Below are positions 62,534 to 64,000 of a stretch of DNA of 64,000 nt, one piece after another. This DNA is from Acidimicrobiaceae bacterium (lineage in GTDB: Bacteria; Actinomycetota; Acidimicrobiia; Acidimicrobiales; RAAP-2): contig JABEUQ010000012.1 of assembly GCA_013044265.1 (NCBI GenBank), positions 1 through 64,000 on the forward strand, read 5' to 3'. The position numbers and the translations under genes are program-made. Below the pieces are notes generated by a model. It had not been told where the DNA came from and did not search any database. It worked only from the letters and a program-made list of their open reading frames with translations. How positions within the stretch are numbered: the stretch's first letter is position 1; each line of letters opens with the position of its first letter.

Positions 62534-64000
62534 TCAGTTGAGACTAAGTGTTTGACTCGCCACGAGATTGGCGGAGTTCGTCGCCACACTGATCTGATAC
62601 GGATTACTCGACACCACCAGGGCGTGGCCGTTGTCGTAGGTGAAGGCGCTGCGCGGCACGTAGATCACGATGTCCTTGTAGGCCCCCGGGGCTAAGTCCA
62701 CCCGACCAATTCCTTTGAGTTGCTCGGGTGGTTCGCCCAGACCACCGGGGTAGGCCACGTACACCTGGGCCACGTCCACTCCAGCGACCTTGCCGGTGTT
62801 GGTGATGCGCAGCGCCACGCTCACGCCCGAGCCCGATCGCGAGATCGAGATGTTCGACCACGAAAAGTTCGTATAGCTCAGCCCGTAGCCAAAGGGGTAG
62901 GCCGGGGTCACCGAATTGGCCTGGTACCAGCGATAGCCAATATCACTGAGTCCGCCGAACTTGACGGTACCGCCTTGACCGGGGAACTGACTCGGCGAAG
63001 CGGCCGGAGTCTGCCAGGCGAGTGCCGGCATACTCACCGGCAGTCGACCCGACGGGTCAACGGCGCCGGTGAGCACTTGAGCAATAGCTGGGCCCACCAT
63101 TTGGCCGCCGTACCAGGCCTCGACGATCCCCGCGACCTTCGAGCGCCAGGGCATCAACACGGGACCTCCCGTCGTCAGCACCACCACCGTGCGCGGATTC
63201 ACCTTGGCCACTGCACTGATGAGAGCGTTGAGGTCACCCTGGAGCCACAACGAGGGAAGGTCCGCACCCTCCGTCAAAAGATTGCCCGCGTAGATAACGG
63301 CCGTGTGCGCCTTCTTCGCGGCCGCCACGGCCGCGTTGATGAGCGACTGGACGTAGTCAATACCGAAACCCGGCGTGTTCGAAGCCCCGAGGGCGAACCA
63401 TTGGGCCATCACGGTATAACTCTGACCCGCCACGAGGGTGACCGAGGTGGACTGGAAGTAGGCGCCGTGCAGCCCACGGTCCGCGAGAATCGTGTGGCCA
63501 TTGAGCGAGAGCCAGGTGTCGCCGTAGTCCGTCAGACCGAGCACGTAGGTGCCCGACTTCTCGGCTCTGAAGGTGACGTCCCAGTTGCTCCAACCCGCGC
63601 CGTGTCCTGGTGTGGTGGCGGTCAGCGCGGCGGGCGTGACGGCCTTGGCGTACGCGAGGGCGACGTCGCCGGACCCGGGAACCGTGTGCAGGGACGCGGG
63701 GATCTCTCCCGGCGGGGGCGTACCCGCAACGACGTCAACACTCTTCAAGGGATTGAACTCCAACCCACTGAGCCCCCCGGGGCTGTATGTCACTTGGGCG
63801 CGGGGTAGCAACTTTCCCAAGGCGGCCAGGGGAGTTTGTAGAAAGGACGCGTGCACTGCCGAACTACCACCACCGCGCGAAATGATCCCCTCTCGCGCGT
63901 CGACGCCGATCACCGCCACCGAGGAGGTGCGGGGCAGTGGCAGCACCTGGTTCGTATTCTTCAACAACACGATGCCCTGACGCTCCGCGCGCAAGGCCAC
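62534..64000 (-). CDS. Glycoside hydrolase family 3 beta-glucosidase, C-terminal part (cut by window edge)
   Basis: 488 residues are visible and the N-terminal (alpha/beta)8 catalytic domain lies beyond the right edge. The sequence begins ERQGIVLLKNTNQVLPLP, the start of the GH3 C-terminal domain. A PA14-like insert runs about 110-210 (WDVTFRAEKSGTYVLGLTDYGDTWLSLNG). Then come VIYAGNLLTEGADLPSL, the acid/base region with E/D residues, VEAWYGGQMVGPAIAQVL, and a C-terminal fibronectin type III-like domain (ISRSGSGVSVALRITNTGKVAG). It would hydrolyse beta-glucosides; substrate unknown. The 68-bp gap to leuS contains nothing notable. Confidence 0.87.
   Translation of the reverse strand: MALRAERQGIVLLKNTNQVLPLPRTSSVAVIGVDAREGIISRGGGSSAVHASFLQTPLAALGKLLPRAQVTYSPGGLSGLEFNPLKSVDVVAGTPPPGEIPASLHTVPGSGDVALAYAKAVTPAALTATTPGHGAGWSNWDVTFRAEKSGTYVLGLTDYGDTWLSLNGHTILADRGLHGAYFQSTSVTLVAGQSYTVMAQWFALGASNTPGFGIDYVQSLINAAVAAAKKAHTAVIYAGNLLTEGADLPSLWLQGDLNALISAVAKVNPRTVVVLTTGGPVLMPWRSKVAGIVEAWYGGQMVGPAIAQVLTGAVDPSGRLPVSMPALAWQTPAASPSQFPGQGGTVKFGGLSDIGYRWYQANSVTPAYPFGYGLSYTNFSWSNISISRSGSGVSVALRITNTGKVAGVDVAQVYVAYPGGLGEPPEQLKGIGRVDLAPGAYKDIVIYVPRSAFTYDNGHALVVSSNPYQISVATNSANLVASQTLSLN

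Noticed and set aside
1-64000. CRISPR arrays, IS elements, integrases, att sites, plasmid origins, rRNA
   Set aside because: None was recognised. No spaced repeats, transposase motifs or terminal inverted repeats with target duplications were seen by eye.

Overview
The window looks like chromosomal DNA from a high-GC Gram-positive bacterium (Actinomycetota, my best guess being the Acidimicrobiia). The reasons are: hrcA-dnaJ-rsmE-hit-phoH-ybeY-corC-era in one tight run; recO and an uppS-type gene side by side; a FolP2-type dihydropteroate synthase paralogue; a short serine acetyltransferase; a PAC2 protein; and many ATGA/GTGA/TAATG gene overlaps. Several starts have no ribosome binding site but a TANNNT hexamer 6-7 nt upstream, the usual look of leaderless actinobacterial mRNAs. 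Lineage is inferred from gene content only. No CRISPR array, IS element, phage gene or rRNA was seen; there is one tRNA (Asn).

Layout, left to right. 1-3.7 kb: a truncated penicillin-acylase fragment, then a GAF regulator divergent from an acetaldehyde dehydrogenase-DUF779 pair. 3.7-9.3 kb (minus): an operon for a 2-oxoacid:ferredoxin oxidoreductase (gamma, alpha, beta), a GltD-like flavoprotein fused to a ferredoxin, and a sugar-nucleotide-type epimerase. 9.5-11.3 kb: a receiver-GGDEF protein and two small unknown genes. 11.3-22.1 kb (minus): a four-gene alpha-glucan operon with two phosphorylases, a GH57/DUF3536 protein and a 1331-residue MalQ-GlgB fusion. 22.5-25.7 kb: cysK-cysE, a zinc-ribbon DUF4389 membrane protein and tRNA-Asn. 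25.8-28.4 kb (minus): dnaG followed by a divergent sigma-70 protein. 28.5-32.2 kb: an ABC-2 exporter pair, an MFS transporter and a secreted CHRD protein closed by a strong terminator. 32.3-39.3 kb (minus): glyS, hemW, photolyase, a secreted unknown, recO, a small membrane protein and uppS. 39.4-42.3 kb (plus): dinG and a TauE/SafE permease. 42.3-49.2 kb (minus): the hrcA-to-era run, headed by a CIRCE element. 49.3-54.0 kb (plus): a DinB-like protein and a ferric-iron-type ABC importer. 54.0-64.0 kb: lepA, rpsT, holA, folP2-like, PAC2, a YgjP-type metallopeptidase, leuS and the C-terminal part of a GH3 glycosidase cut by the window edge.

How the parts fit. The glucan operon holds debranching/transfer, branching and phosphorolysis functions, so it is probably a glycogen remodelling and breakdown unit. 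The oxidoreductase operon would oxidise a 2-oxoacid to acyl-CoA and could pass electrons through its own ferredoxin-flavoprotein to NAD(P). The acetaldehyde dehydrogenase pair and its GAF regulator look like a separate inducible unit. Most of the right half is conserved housekeeping.

The points most worth checking are: the MalQ-GlgB fusion; altered PLP-pocket residues in the longer phosphorylase; a sigma factor lacking the usual region 2.2 motif directly after dnaG; a perfect 18-bp inverted repeat inside the DUF779 gene; a hairpin covering the apparent ribosome binding site of the iron permease; a LexA-box-like palindrome with a 3-nt spacer between uppS and dinG; and the leaderless start pattern.
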